Assembly (NCBI GenBank): GCA_903937385.1
Contig: CAIZZF010000013.1
Location: forward strand, 124,001 to 188,000
Source of the DNA: an uncultured Holophagaceae bacterium
Lineage (GTDB): Bacteria; Acidobacteriota; Holophagae; Holophagales; Holophagaceae
Length of the DNA: 64,000 bases
Direction of reading: 5' to 3'
Each line of letters begins with the position of its first letter. The stretch's first letter is position 1. Position numbers and translations under genes: made by a program. Positions 44,739 through 53,219 of the stretch are shown in pieces. The notes beneath the pieces were generated by a model. It saw only the letters and a list, made by a program, of their open reading frames with translations, did no database searches and was not told the DNA's origin.

Positions 44739-47017
44739 GGGGCGGTGCTCACTGGGTGGGCGTTCAGGTGCTCGACCAGGTTCATCTCCGCCAGGGAGAG
44801 GTGGAAGGCCAACGTGGACTCTGCGCCCTGGTTCTCGCTGACGCGGTCCGCGTGCAGGCCGTCGCTGCAGCCGCCGCTGTTGGAGTCGTAGAGGGGTACG
44901 CCGAGGTCATTGCGACCCAGGAACCACTCGAAGGCCCGCTTCGCCTCCCGGGACCAGGTCGGATCCTCGGTGGCCCGGTAGGCCTCCAGACAGGCGGACA
45001 CCATGGCCTGGGCCTCCACGGGCTGCTGGTCGAAGTCGGCGCGGGCGCCGTCCCGCTCGCAGAAGCCGTTGCTGCCGATGGGCCGGAAGTGGCCCGCCTG
45101 GGTCTTCTGAAGGGAGGCCAGCCAGCGCAGGGACTTGAGCCCGATCTCCAGGGCCTCGGGGTGCGGCAGCCACTGGCCGCCGAGGATGAGGGCCTGACAG
45201 AGGCGGGCGTTGTCATAGGTGGCGATGGGCTCGAACCAGGGCCAGTCCTCGGTGGCGCAGTCGTTCCACAACCGCACCAGGCGGTCCGTCAACGTCCGGC
45301 AGACCGCGAGCATGCCCGGATGCTCCGGGAAGCGCCCCAGGTACTCATGCAGACCCAGCAGGGTGAAGGCCCAGGCCCGCGGCGAAGTGAAGCTGTCCAC
45401 GGCGGGCAGGCCCCGCTCGAAGAGCTGGGCGGCGAGGCGCTGGTGGCCTTCGTTGAGCGAGCGGCCCGTGGCCGTGCCCAGGGCCCAGAGCGCCCGGGCG
45501 TGGCTGTCCTCGCTGCCGGCCGCTTCGAGCCACTGCCGCCCGTGGCTCATGAAGTTGCGGAAGCGGCCCGTGTCCATGTTCAGGGCCGCGAAGAGGAAGG
45601 CAAGGTAGGTGGTGGCCAGGTGGCTGAGGTCCTCCCAGGCCGGGCGTCCCCCCAACTCATCGAGCATGATGCAGAGGATCAGGGCGCGGGCGTTGTCGTC
45701 GGTGCAGTAGCCCTCGTGGAAGTTGGGCACGTTGAACACCGCGTGCTGGAAGATGCCGGTGCCATCGCTCATGCGCACGAGGTGGTTGAGCCGGAGCGGC
45801 GGCAGGTCGTAGGGCCGGCTGGCCAGGGTCCAGCCTGCGAAGGCCTTGCGGGGCATGGCCTTGCGGTCGGCGCGGGCGCGCAGGAAGGAGTCGACGTACT
45901 GCCTGGCCACCGAGGGCCAGATCATGTCGCGCCCCATGCGATAGGCCTCTTCCCGCGTGGTGCGCAGAAGGTCCGGGTCATCGAGGTAGGTGCAGACCCC
46001 GGCGGCGATGGCGTGGGGATCGCGGAAGGGAACCAGGATGCCCCGGCCGTCTGCCAGCAGCTCCTGGGCGTGCCAGTAGGGCGTGGACACCACGGCCTTG
46101 CCCGCGCCGAACACATAGGCCAGGGTGCCCGAGGTGATCTGCGCCTCGTTGAGGTAGGGGGTCAGGTAGATGTCCGTGGCGCCGATGAACTCCTTGAGGT
46201 CGTCCAGGGACACGAAGCGGTTGTGGAAGATCACGTGTTCCTTGACGCCGCAGGCCTCGGCCAGCCGCTCCAGGCCCAGGCGGTAGCTCTCGCCGTCCCG
46301 GGCTACCAGGTGGGGATGGGTGGCCCCCAGCACCAGATAGACCACGTTCGGGTGCCGCGCCACGATCTCGGGCAGCGCCTCGATGACGTTCTCGATGCCC
46401 TTGCCCGGCCCCAGCAGACCGAAGGTGAGCAGCACCATGCGGCCGTCCACCCCAAACTGGGCCTTGTAGAAGCTGGAGTCGATGTAGGGGAGGTCGGGAA
46501 TGCCGTGGGCGATGACGTCCACCTTGGCATCCGGGACGCCGTAGGTCTCCCGCAGGATCTCGGCGCCTTTCTGGGCCATCACCACCAGCCGGTCGCTGCG
46601 CTGGACCAATTCCTCCATCACCCTGCGCTGGGCGGCATTGGGGTCCCGCAGGACAGTGTGCAGGGTGGTCACCACGGGCATCCGGACTTCCTTCAGCAGG
46701 GCCAGGAGGTGGCTGCCCGCAGGGCCCCCGTAGATGCCGAACTCGTGCTGGACGCAGAGCACGTCCGCGTTGTTGAAGTTCAGGAAGTCCGCGGCGCGGC
46801 GGTAGGAATCCAGATCCTTCTGGGCCAGCTCGAAGCGCACGCGGGGCGGATAGACGTAGCCTTCGAGGCGATCGTTCACGGCGCCGGAGTAGCAAAGGGA
46901 GGTCGGCGCCGACTCCGCCACGGCCTCGCAGAGGTCATGCGTGAAGGTGGCGATCCCGCAGAGGCGCGGCAGGAAGCCGCCCAGAAAGGCGATCCGTTCG
47001 GGCAGAGTGGAGCTCAT
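44735..47017 (-). CDS. GT4 glycosyltransferase with C-terminal helical barrel domain
   Basis: 760 residues. Residues 1-380 form a GT-B fold GT4 enzyme (RIAFLGGFLPRLCGIATFTH, LTFGLLGPGKGIENVIEALP, TSGTLAYVFGAGKAVVSTPY). Residues about 410-750 are a separate alpha-helical domain (EGYCTDDNARALILC, YDNARLCQALILGGQWL) resembling six-hairpin glycosidase or epimerase folds. The pairing with a GH130 gene suggests synthesis and trimming or turnover of a mannan-like or other beta-glycan. Both domains are seen; the product is inferred. Confidence 0.82.
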   Translation of the reverse strand: MSSTLPERIAFLGGFLPRLCGIATFTHDLCEAVAESAPTSLCYSGAVNDRLEGYVYPPRVRFELAQKDLDSYRRAADFLNFNNADVLCVQHEFGIYGGPAGSHLLALLKEVRMPVVTTLHTVLRDPNAAQRRVMEELVQRSDRLVVMAQKGAEILRETYGVPDAKVDVIAHGIPDLPYIDSSFYKAQFGVDGRMVLLTFGLLGPGKGIENVIEALPEIVARHPNVVYLVLGATHPHLVARDGESYRLGLERLAEACGVKEHVIFHNRFVSLDDLKEFIGATDIYLTPYLNEAQITSGTLAYVFGAGKAVVSTPYWHAQELLADGRGILVPFRDPHAIAAGVCTYLDDPDLLRTTREEAYRMGRDMIWPSVARQYVDSFLRARADRKAMPRKAFAGWTLASRPYDLPPLRLNHLVRMSDGTGIFQHAVFNVPNFHEGYCTDDNARALILCIMLDELGGRPAWEDLSHLATTYLAFLFAALNMDTGRFRNFMSHGRQWLEAAGSEDSHARALWALGTATGRSLNEGHQRLAAQLFERGLPAVDSFTSPRAWAFTLLGLHEYLGRFPEHPGMLAVCRTLTDRLVRLWNDCATEDWPWFEPIATYDNARLCQALILGGQWLPHPEALEIGLKSLRWLASLQKTQAGHFRPIGSNGFCERDGARADFDQQPVEAQAMVSACLEAYRATEDPTWSREAKRAFEWFLGRNDLGVPLYDSNSGGCSDGLHADRVSENQGAESTLAFHLSLAEMNLVEHLNAHPVSTAP

Positions 47018-47140
47018 CGGCAGTCCCTCCTCATTCGCTGCAACACGTCGCAGCGCGCCCAGTTGTCAAACCTCAGGTTACACCCTCATGTCATGCGGGC
47101 CTGATCTTGCTCCGACGCTAGTCCGTGCATCCGCTGTCGC

Positions 47141-47584
47141 TCAGTTGTAGGCGAGCTTGACCTCTGGGGCCTCGTCCAGAAGGGGCTGGATCAGCGGATA
47201 GAGATCCTGGTCCTTCCAGAAGCTCAGGGTCTCGTGGCGGTCCTGGTATTTCTGGGGGATGGGATGGGTGCCGATCACCACGGGAAGGCCGTAGGCGGAC
47301 TCGATGTAGGCCTTGAACTGCCGGATGCTCGGGCACGGAGGATAGCCCACCACCAGGCACGTCGCCAGGTGCAGGACCTCGGCCCCGTTCCGCTTCATCT
47401 CCTCGGGCACGTACTCGACGTTGCCCCCGGGGCAGCCGCCGCAGGTGGCATAGCCGACGACCTCCACGGCCTCCTCAGCGGGATAGCGGGCGAAGGAGCC
47501 GAGCCGCTCCCGGACGGCCCGGAAGCACTTGCCGCCTCCGCACCCCTGATAGCGCCCGCAGATGATGATGCCGACCTTGGTCAT
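47141..47584 (-). CDS. CGGC-domain protein
   Basis: 147 residues from ATG 47584. Cysteine-rich: IICGRYQGCGGGKCFRAV, ATCGGCPGGN, ATCLVVGYPPCPS. This is the CGGC domain (a putative metal-binding family), of unknown function. It is the last gene on this strand in a group that includes thioesterase, CoA-disulfide reductase and thioredoxin, so it may take part in sulfur or metal handling. Confidence 0.8.
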   Translation of the reverse strand: MTKVGIIICGRYQGCGGGKCFRAVRERLGSFARYPAEEAVEVVGYATCGGCPGGNVEYVPEEMKRNGAEVLHLATCLVVGYPPCPSIRQFKAYIESAYGLPVVIGTHPIPQKYQDRHETLSFWKDQDLYPLIQPLLDEAPEVKLAYN

Positions 47585-47772
47585 GGTGGACCCCCTTCCC
47601 TGGCTGGGTGAGTTTCTGCTTTCCGGGGAAGCACCGGCGGAAGGTGTGGGTAGGACGACACCCAACAGCAAGCGGCCCCGGTCCCACCATAGACCTCCGG
47701 CTTCAGGCGGTGAGTGGGCTGGTCTGTGCCAGTGCACTGGAACCCAGGCTGGGGAATGGTTTTAGCCCTGAA

Positions 47773-48246
47773 TCAGCTGCTGGCGCCGAAGCTCGGGGGC
47801 ATCTGGGCGGCCACCACCTCGCCCCGGGCCGTGGGCTTGCCGCCGGACAGCACGGTGACCTCCACGACCACCTTGCGGCCCCGGATCTCCTTCACGCGTC
47901 CCCGGAGCTCGATTTCCGTATCGATGGGGGTCGGCGCCAGGTAGTCCACATGCAGGGACGCGGTCACGAACCGGAAGGGTGGCAGGCTGTCCAGGGGCCG
48001 GTCCTCGTGCCGATACATGGCGGCGGCGGCGGTGCCCGTGCTGTGGCAGTCCACCAGGGAGGCGATGAGGCCGCCATAGACGTAGCCGGGGATGGCGGTG
48101 TGCTCCGGCCGGGGCATGTACCGGGTCACGGACTCCTCGCCCTCCCACACCGTACGGATCTGATGGCCGAGCTCATTCAGACGCCCACACCCGTAGCAGT
48201 GGGCAACGTTTTCGGGATAGTGATCCTGGAAAACAGGGCTGGTCAT
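47773..48246 (-). CDS. PaaI-type hotdog thioesterase
   Basis: 157 residues. A zinc-like N-terminal CYGCGRLN precedes the hotdog fold with IPGYVYGGLIASLVDCHSTG, the substrate-binding loop of PaaI/YiiD-like acyl-CoA thioesterases. TTGGAGGTCTC precedes the start. It hydrolyses an acyl-CoA of unknown type. It lies directly downstream of the CoA-disulfide reductase (72-base gap). Confidence 0.8.
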   Translation of the reverse strand: MTSPVFQDHYPENVAHCYGCGRLNELGHQIRTVWEGEESVTRYMPRPEHTAIPGYVYGGLIASLVDCHSTGTAAAAMYRHEDRPLDSLPPFRFVTASLHVDYLAPTPIDTEIELRGRVKEIRGRKVVVEVTVLSGGKPTARGEVVAAQMPPSFGASS

Positions 48247-48318
48247 GAGACCTCCAAGGGGTTAATTATGGTTGATTACATTAAGTTTAACTGCAATGGA
48301 TGCAGAGAGTCACCAGGT

Positions 48319-50025
48319 CTATTCGCCGTCCTCGTGCTGCATGGCCGCCTCGCAGGCCAGGGCCACGGTGTGGGTGCCCTGCCACATGGCATAGCGGCGA
48401 TAGCCGCCCGAGAGGTTGCGCACCCGGTAGCCATGCTGCGTCAGCAGGCGGGCCGCGATGTAGGCCCGCACCCCCACCTGGCAGAACACGAGGTATTCGT
48501 GCTCCCTCGGCAGCTCGGAGTGGCGCTCCCGCAGCTCATCCACGGGCAGGCAGCGCGAGCCCGGGATGGTGCCCTGGGCGTGTTCCTGGGGGTTCCGGAC
48601 ATCCAGCAGGATCTGGTTTTCGCCCAGACCGGCGAGTTCCTCCGGCTCCCACAGGCCCATGTCGCCCCGCAGGACGTTCGAGGCGACGAACCCGGCCATG
48701 TTCACCGCATCCTTGGCGCTGCCGAAGGGCGGGGCGTAGCAGAGCTCCAGGTCCTCCAGGTCGAAGACCGTGAGACCCGCGCGCTGGGCTACAGCGATCA
48801 CGTCAATGCGCTTGTCGACGCCGGCCACGCCCACGGCCTGAGCCCCGAGGATCCGGCCGTCTCCGGGCGCGAAGAGCAGCTTCAGGGTGATGGGGTGGGC
48901 GCCCGGGTAGTAGGTGGCGTGATCGGCAGGATGCACGTAGATGCGGTGGTAGGGCAGCCCCTTGCGCTGCAGCCCAGCCTCCGAGAGCCCGGTCATGGCG
49001 AAGCTCAGGTCGAAGACCTTGCAGATGGCGGTGCCCTGGGTGGCCTTGTAGCGGCTGTCCCGGCCCAGGACCACCTCTGCGGCAATGCGCCCCTGGCGGT
49101 TGGCCGGGCCGGCCAGCGGGATCAGGGCCTGCTCGCCGCTGACGAACTCGCGGACCTCCACCGCGTCCCCCACGGCATAGATGTGGGGCTGGCTGGTGCG
49201 CATCTGGTCGTCCACGAGGATGCCGCCTGCGGGCCCGAGGGCCAGCTCCGCCTGGCGTGCCAGGCTGACTTCCGGCTTCACGCCCACGCACAGCACGACC
49301 AGGTCGCAGGCGATTGTGTCACCACTGTCCAGCTCGGCCACCAAGCCTTCCGGCTCCGCACGGAAGCCCGCCACGGCCCGCCCAAGGCGCAGGTCCACCT
49401 GCTGGCGCCGCAGCTCCTCGTGCAGGGGGAAGGTCATCTCGGTGTCCGCCACCCCGAGGACATGCGGGAGCCGCTCCACCAAAGCGACCGCCATGCCCCG
49501 GTGCCGGAACTGCTCGGCCAGCTCCAGCCCGATGTAGCCGGCACCGACGATCAGGGCCTTGCGGGCCGAGGGCTTCGCGGCGACCGCCAGGATGGCGTCC
49601 ATGTCGCCCATGTTCCGGAGCGTGAAGATGCCCGGCAGCTCCGCACCCGGCACCGGAGGCCGGATCGCGTCGGCCCCGGGGCTCAGGATCAGCGCGTCAT
49701 AGGGTTCGCGGACTTCGACGCCCGTCTTCAGGTTGCGGGCGACCACGACCTGGGCCGCGGGATCGATGGCGATCACTTCGGTCTGCACCCGCACGTCGAT
49801 CTCGAAGCGGGCCTTGAGGCTGGCCGGGGTCTGCAGCAGCAGCCGCGCGCGGTCGGTGATGACACCGCCGATGTGATAGGGCAGGCCGCAGTTCGCGAAG
49901 GAGACGTGCGGCCCCCGCTCGAACACCACGATGCTGGCGGTCTCGGACAGCCTCCGGGCCCGGGCGGCCGCGCTGGCGCCACCGGCGACGCCGCCGACAA
50001 TCACGATTCGAGGGGCACGGGTCAT
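48319..50025 (-). CDS. CoA-disulfide reductase with rhodanese domain
   Basis: 568 residues. FAD motif IVGGVAGGASAAARARRL, redox Cys in FANCGLPYHIGG (about residue 43), NAD motif IVGAGYIGLELAEQF, then the C-terminal rhodanese domain (about 455-555) with active Cys in VFCQVGVRAY. This is the CDR-RHD architecture that reduces CoA disulfides, persulfides or polysulfides. AAGGAACCTC precedes the ATG at 50025. A thioredoxin-fold protein is encoded 60 bases upstream. Confidence 0.9.
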   Translation of the reverse strand: MTRAPRIVIVGGVAGGASAAARARRLSETASIVVFERGPHVSFANCGLPYHIGGVITDRARLLLQTPASLKARFEIDVRVQTEVIAIDPAAQVVVARNLKTGVEVREPYDALILSPGADAIRPPVPGAELPGIFTLRNMGDMDAILAVAAKPSARKALIVGAGYIGLELAEQFRHRGMAVALVERLPHVLGVADTEMTFPLHEELRRQQVDLRLGRAVAGFRAEPEGLVAELDSGDTIACDLVVLCVGVKPEVSLARQAELALGPAGGILVDDQMRTSQPHIYAVGDAVEVREFVSGEQALIPLAGPANRQGRIAAEVVLGRDSRYKATQGTAICKVFDLSFAMTGLSEAGLQRKGLPYHRIYVHPADHATYYPGAHPITLKLLFAPGDGRILGAQAVGVAGVDKRIDVIAVAQRAGLTVFDLEDLELCYAPPFGSAKDAVNMAGFVASNVLRGDMGLWEPEELAGLGENQILLDVRNPQEHAQGTIPGSRCLPVDELRERHSELPREHEYLVFCQVGVRAYIAARLLTQHGYRVRNLSGGYRRYAMWQGTHTVALACEAAMQHEDGE

Positions 50026-50085
50026 GAGGTTCCTTTGCAGCTGCGGCACGGGATCTTCAGGGGGCGGGAGAAGCCACCGCCCCGG

Positions 50086-50493
50086 TCACTTCTTGGCGAG
50101 CCACTCGCTCAGCTGGGCGCCGGTGCTGAAGGCGCCCACGTGGCGCTTCACCTCCTGGCCCTTGGCATTCAGCACCAGCAGCGTCGGGTAGGCTTCGACC
50201 TTGAAGCGCATCGCGACCTTCATGTTGTCGGCCATCTGGCGGCGATCCCGGGTCTCGGTCATCAGGGAAACAGGGATGACCTTCCCGAGGGCCTGCTGGG
50301 CCTCGGCCGTCGGGAACACATTGGTCTTCAGGTGCTGGCAGGGCGGGCACCACTCGGCCCAGACATCCAGGAAGATCAGCTTGCCTTCCTTGGCGGCCCG
50401 CTTCTGAGCCGCAGCAAGGTCATACTCCCAGCCCACCGGGGCCGCAGCCACCAGGTTCACCGTGCAGAGCAGAAGGGCTGGAAGCAGTCGCAT
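50086..50493 (-). CDS. Secreted thioredoxin-like protein
   Basis: 135 residues with a signal peptide (MRLLPALLLCTVNLVAAAP) and thioredoxin active site WAEWCPPCQHLK; cis-Pro is in VEAYPTLLV. It would act on disulfides in the periplasm. GGAGGAACC precedes the start. First gene of the thiol-redox group on this strand. Confidence 0.9.
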   Translation of the reverse strand: MRLLPALLLCTVNLVAAAPVGWEYDLAAAQKRAAKEGKLIFLDVWAEWCPPCQHLKTNVFPTAEAQQALGKVIPVSLMTETRDRRQMADNMKVAMRFKVEAYPTLLVLNAKGQEVKRHVGAFSTGAQLSEWLAKK

Positions 50494-50550
50494 GGTTCCT
50501 CCATGGCCGGGAACACCTCACCGCGGCACCCCCCGATTCTAATGTATTCC

Positions 50551-50579
50551 TGTATAGTTAATGAATATATTCTTCACAA
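50551..50579 (-). promoter_or_regulatory. Possible sigma-70-type promoter for the thioredoxin gene
   Basis: On the minus strand TTGTGA (50579-50574) and TATACA (50556-50551) are separated by exactly 17 bases in an otherwise GC-rich context, placing transcription start about 50 bases before the ATG. Confidence 0.4.
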
Positions 50580-50627
50580 GGTCCCCTGCCCTGCGCGCGA
50601 CCCAAGGCACCCCAGAGGAGCACCCCC

Positions 50628-51260
50628 ATGACCACGCCCCCCAGTCCCTCCGATTTCTGGGACCTGCGCTACACCGAATCAGGCTGGGCCTACGGCACCG
50701 CCCCCAATGACTTCCTCCGGGCCGAGGCAGACCGATTGCCCTCAGGTTCGGTGCTATGCCTGGCGGAAGGCGAGGGACGCAACGCAGTCCATCTGGCGGG
50801 CCTGGGCCATCGGGTGGAGGCTGTGGACCAGTCTGAAGCGGGCCTCGCCAAGACTCGGCTGCTGGCCGCCGAGCGCGGTGTCAAGGTCCAGACCACTTGC
50901 GCCGACCTCGCGACGTTCGACCTGGGCCAAGGCCGCTGGCAGGGCATTGTGTCGATCTTCGTGCACCTGCCCAGCCCGCTCCGTCAGCGCGTCCACGCCC
51001 AGGTGGTGGCTGCCCTGGCGCCGGGAGGCGTCCTGCTCTTCGAGGCCTATGCCCCGGCGCAGCTGACTCTGGGGACCGGCGGCCCCCGGGAGCGAGCACT
51101 TCTCGGCTCCCTGGCGGAGCTGACCGGGGAGTTCACCGGCCTGGAGCTGCTGGTCGCCCGGGAGGTGCAGCGGGAGGTCCAGGAGGGGAAATACCACCGG
51201 GGGACCAGTGCCGTCGTGCAGATCGTCGCCCGGAAGCCCGCCCTGGCCTCCAAGGGCTGA
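50628..51260 (+). CDS. SAM-dependent methyltransferase (TehB/class I type)
   Basis: 210 residues. DFWDLRYTESGWAYGTAPND then VLCLAEGEGRNAVHLAGLGH (motif I) and VEAVDQSEAG (motif II) fit the TehB-like group that methylates tellurite, selenite or thiols. AGAGGAG precedes the ATG. The substrate cannot be decided; it is transcribed away from the thiol-redox genes and converges with the SCO1 gene. Confidence 0.82.
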   Translation: MTTPPSPSDFWDLRYTESGWAYGTAPNDFLRAEADRLPSGSVLCLAEGEGRNAVHLAGLGHRVEAVDQSEAGLAKTRLLAAERGVKVQTTCADLATFDLGQGRWQGIVSIFVHLPSPLRQRVHAQVVAALAPGGVLLFEAYAPAQLTLGTGGPRERALLGSLAELTGEFTGLELLVAREVQREVQEGKYHRGTSAVVQIVARKPALASKG

Positions 51261-51265
51261 CGGAC

Positions 51266-51847
51266 CTACCGGAGCGTGCGGCGCAGCTCGGCGGCGATGG
51301 CTTCCGGCGGGACGCCCTGGGGCAGCTTGGCCACCAGCCGACCATCCGGGGCGATGACATAGAGCTCGGCACTGTGATCCACCGCGTATTGCCCCGAGGC
51401 ATCTGCCGCCTGCCGGGCGTAGAGCACACCGTAGCGGCGCGCCAGGGCCTCCAGTTCGGCCGGAGAGCCCGTCACGCCGCGGAGCTGCGGATGGATGGCG
51501 CTCACGTAGGTCTTGAGCGTGGCCGGCGTGTCGCGCTCGGGGTCCACGGAGATCAGGATTCCGGCCACCCGCTCCCGCTCCTCGGGCTTGAGCATCTGGA
51601 ACGCGGCGGCCTCGTCCATCAGCGCCGTGGGGCAGATCCCCGGGCAGGCGGTGTAGCCGAAGAAGAGCAGCACCACCCTGCCCCGCAGGTCGTGCAAGGA
51701 GATCGGCCCATCCGCGGACTGGAGGGTGAAGTCGCCGCCGGGGGGGAGGCCGGACTGCCCGGCGGTCCGGCTCAGGGAGAAGCCCCCGAGCAGGACCAGT
51801 CCGGCCAGGAAGGCGAGGGCGAGCAGGCTGCGGCGGGGAATCGGCAT
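51266..51847 (-). CDS. SCO1/SenC-family copper chaperone
   Basis: 193 residues. An N-terminal membrane anchor (LLALAFLAGLVLLGGFSL) precedes the thioredoxin-like fold. Copper ligands: CPGIC motif in GYTACPGICPT and the distal His in VDHSAELYV. SCO1 delivers copper to cytochrome oxidase CuA or acts as a thiol reductase. It starts eight bases after the MFS gene ends and is probably co-transcribed. Confidence 0.9.
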   Translation of the reverse strand: MPIPRRSLLALAFLAGLVLLGGFSLSRTAGQSGLPPGGDFTLQSADGPISLHDLRGRVVLLFFGYTACPGICPTALMDEAAAFQMLKPEERERVAGILISVDPERDTPATLKTYVSAIHPQLRGVTGSPAELEALARRYGVLYARQAADASGQYAVDHSAELYVIAPDGRLVAKLPQGVPPEAIAAELRRTLR

Positions 51848-51855
51848 GGCGGACC

Positions 51856-53076
51856 TCAGGCGGTCCGCGCAGGCCGGACCAGGGCCTCGCGAATGGGCAG
51901 GTTCACCAGGGCGGCGGCCGTGGCGAGGGCGATGTCGGCGTACCACATCCACTGGTAGCTGCCCAGGCCGGTGATCGCCAGGCCGCCCAGGTAGGCGCCG
52001 AAGAAGGCGCCGGTCTGGTGGCTGAGCAGCGTCAGACCAAAGAGGGTGGCCAGGTAGCGCACCCCGAACAGCTTGCCCACGAGGCCCGCCGTGGGCGGCA
52101 CCGTGGCCAGCCAGGTGAAGCCCAGGGCCATGGCGAAGATGTAGAAGGTCAGGGCGCCTTTAGGGGCCACGAGGTAGACCGCGATCATCACGGCGCGCAG
52201 ACCATACATCCAAAAGAGGATGAACTTGCTGCGGAAGCGCTGAACGCCCCAGCCCGCGAAGAGGCTGCCGGCGATGTTGGCCAGGCCGATGATCGCCAGG
52301 GACCAGCTCGCCACCTGGGGCGGCAGCCCGCACAGCGTGACCTCGCCCGGCAGGTGGGTCACGAGGAAGGCGATGTGGAAGCCGCAGGTGAAGAACCCCG
52401 CGTGCAGCAGCAGGTAGCTGCGATCGCCCAGAGCGTGGACCACCGCCGCCCAGACGCCCCTGTCCTCAGGGCCAAAGTGCACCGGGGCCTGCGCTGGCTT
52501 GCGGCGCAGCACGGCCGTCAGGGGCAGTGTCGCCAGGACCAGGGCCGCTACGGAGCCCATGGCGCCCACCCAGCCCAGCACCAGGAGCAGCTTCTGGATC
52601 AGCGGGGCGAACACAAACTGGCCGAAGGAGCCACCGGCATTGATGATGCCCGTGGCCATGCCCCGCTTCTCCGCAGGCAGGCGCTGGGCGGAGGCTCCGA
52701 TGAGCACGGAGAAGCTGCCGGCTCCCGACCCTGCCGCCGACAGGATGCCCAGGGTGAGGATCAGGCCCCAGGACGTGTGCATGAAGGGCGTGAGGGCTGT
52801 GCCCACAGCCAGCAGCACAAGGCCCGCCGCCAGCACCCGGGCGGGTCCATGGCGATCCGCAATGGCCCCGGCGAAGGGCTGCACCGCACCCCAGGCGAAC
52901 TGCCCGATGGCCATGGCCAGCGAGATAGACACGACCCCCAGCCCCGTGGCGGCATTGAGCGGCGCCACGAAGAGCCCCTGGGACTGCCGCGCCCCCATGG
53001 TGACCATGAGGATGGCCGCGGCCACCAGCGTCACCAGCCAATAGGCTCGGGGGCTCCGGGAATCGGTGGCAGTCAT
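51856..53076 (-). CDS. MFS transporter (12 helices)
   Basis: 406 residues with about 12 helices. It starts AYWLVTLVAAAILMVTMGAR; GAIADRHGPARVL is the loop 2-3 motif and RGMATGIINAGGSFGQFVFAPL resembles the monocarboxylate/oxalate-formate branch. Divergent from a malate/lactate-type dehydrogenase gene, it could import that enzyme's substrate; next to SCO1 it could otherwise be a metal transporter. Substrate open. Confidence 0.82.
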   Translation of the reverse strand: MTATDSRSPRAYWLVTLVAAAILMVTMGARQSQGLFVAPLNAATGLGVVSISLAMAIGQFAWGAVQPFAGAIADRHGPARVLAAGLVLLAVGTALTPFMHTSWGLILTLGILSAAGSGAGSFSVLIGASAQRLPAEKRGMATGIINAGGSFGQFVFAPLIQKLLLVLGWVGAMGSVAALVLATLPLTAVLRRKPAQAPVHFGPEDRGVWAAVVHALGDRSYLLLHAGFFTCGFHIAFLVTHLPGEVTLCGLPPQVASWSLAIIGLANIAGSLFAGWGVQRFRSKFILFWMYGLRAVMIAVYLVAPKGALTFYIFAMALGFTWLATVPPTAGLVGKLFGVRYLATLFGLTLLSHQTGAFFGAYLGGLAITGLGSYQWMWYADIALATAAALVNLPIREALVRPARTA

Positions 53077-53219
53077 GGTGGGGCCTCGGAGAGCAGCGGT
53101 CGGCGTTGGAACAGGGATGCCTCCAGGGGATCGCAGGGCCGCTGGCTGGTCAAGCGCTCATCCTTGCCACGAACCAAGTAGGCTCATAGGCGATCGAAGT
53201 GTCACCGGAGGGTCCCCCG

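Noticed and set aside
47729-47740. 12-base palindrome CCAGTGCACTGG
   Set aside because: Single short palindrome after a gene with no promoter or partner site; probably chance.
47608-50631. A 3-kb plus-strand frame across the thiol-redox genes
   Set aside because: Antisense shadow of genes with intact motifs; no domain in its own translation.
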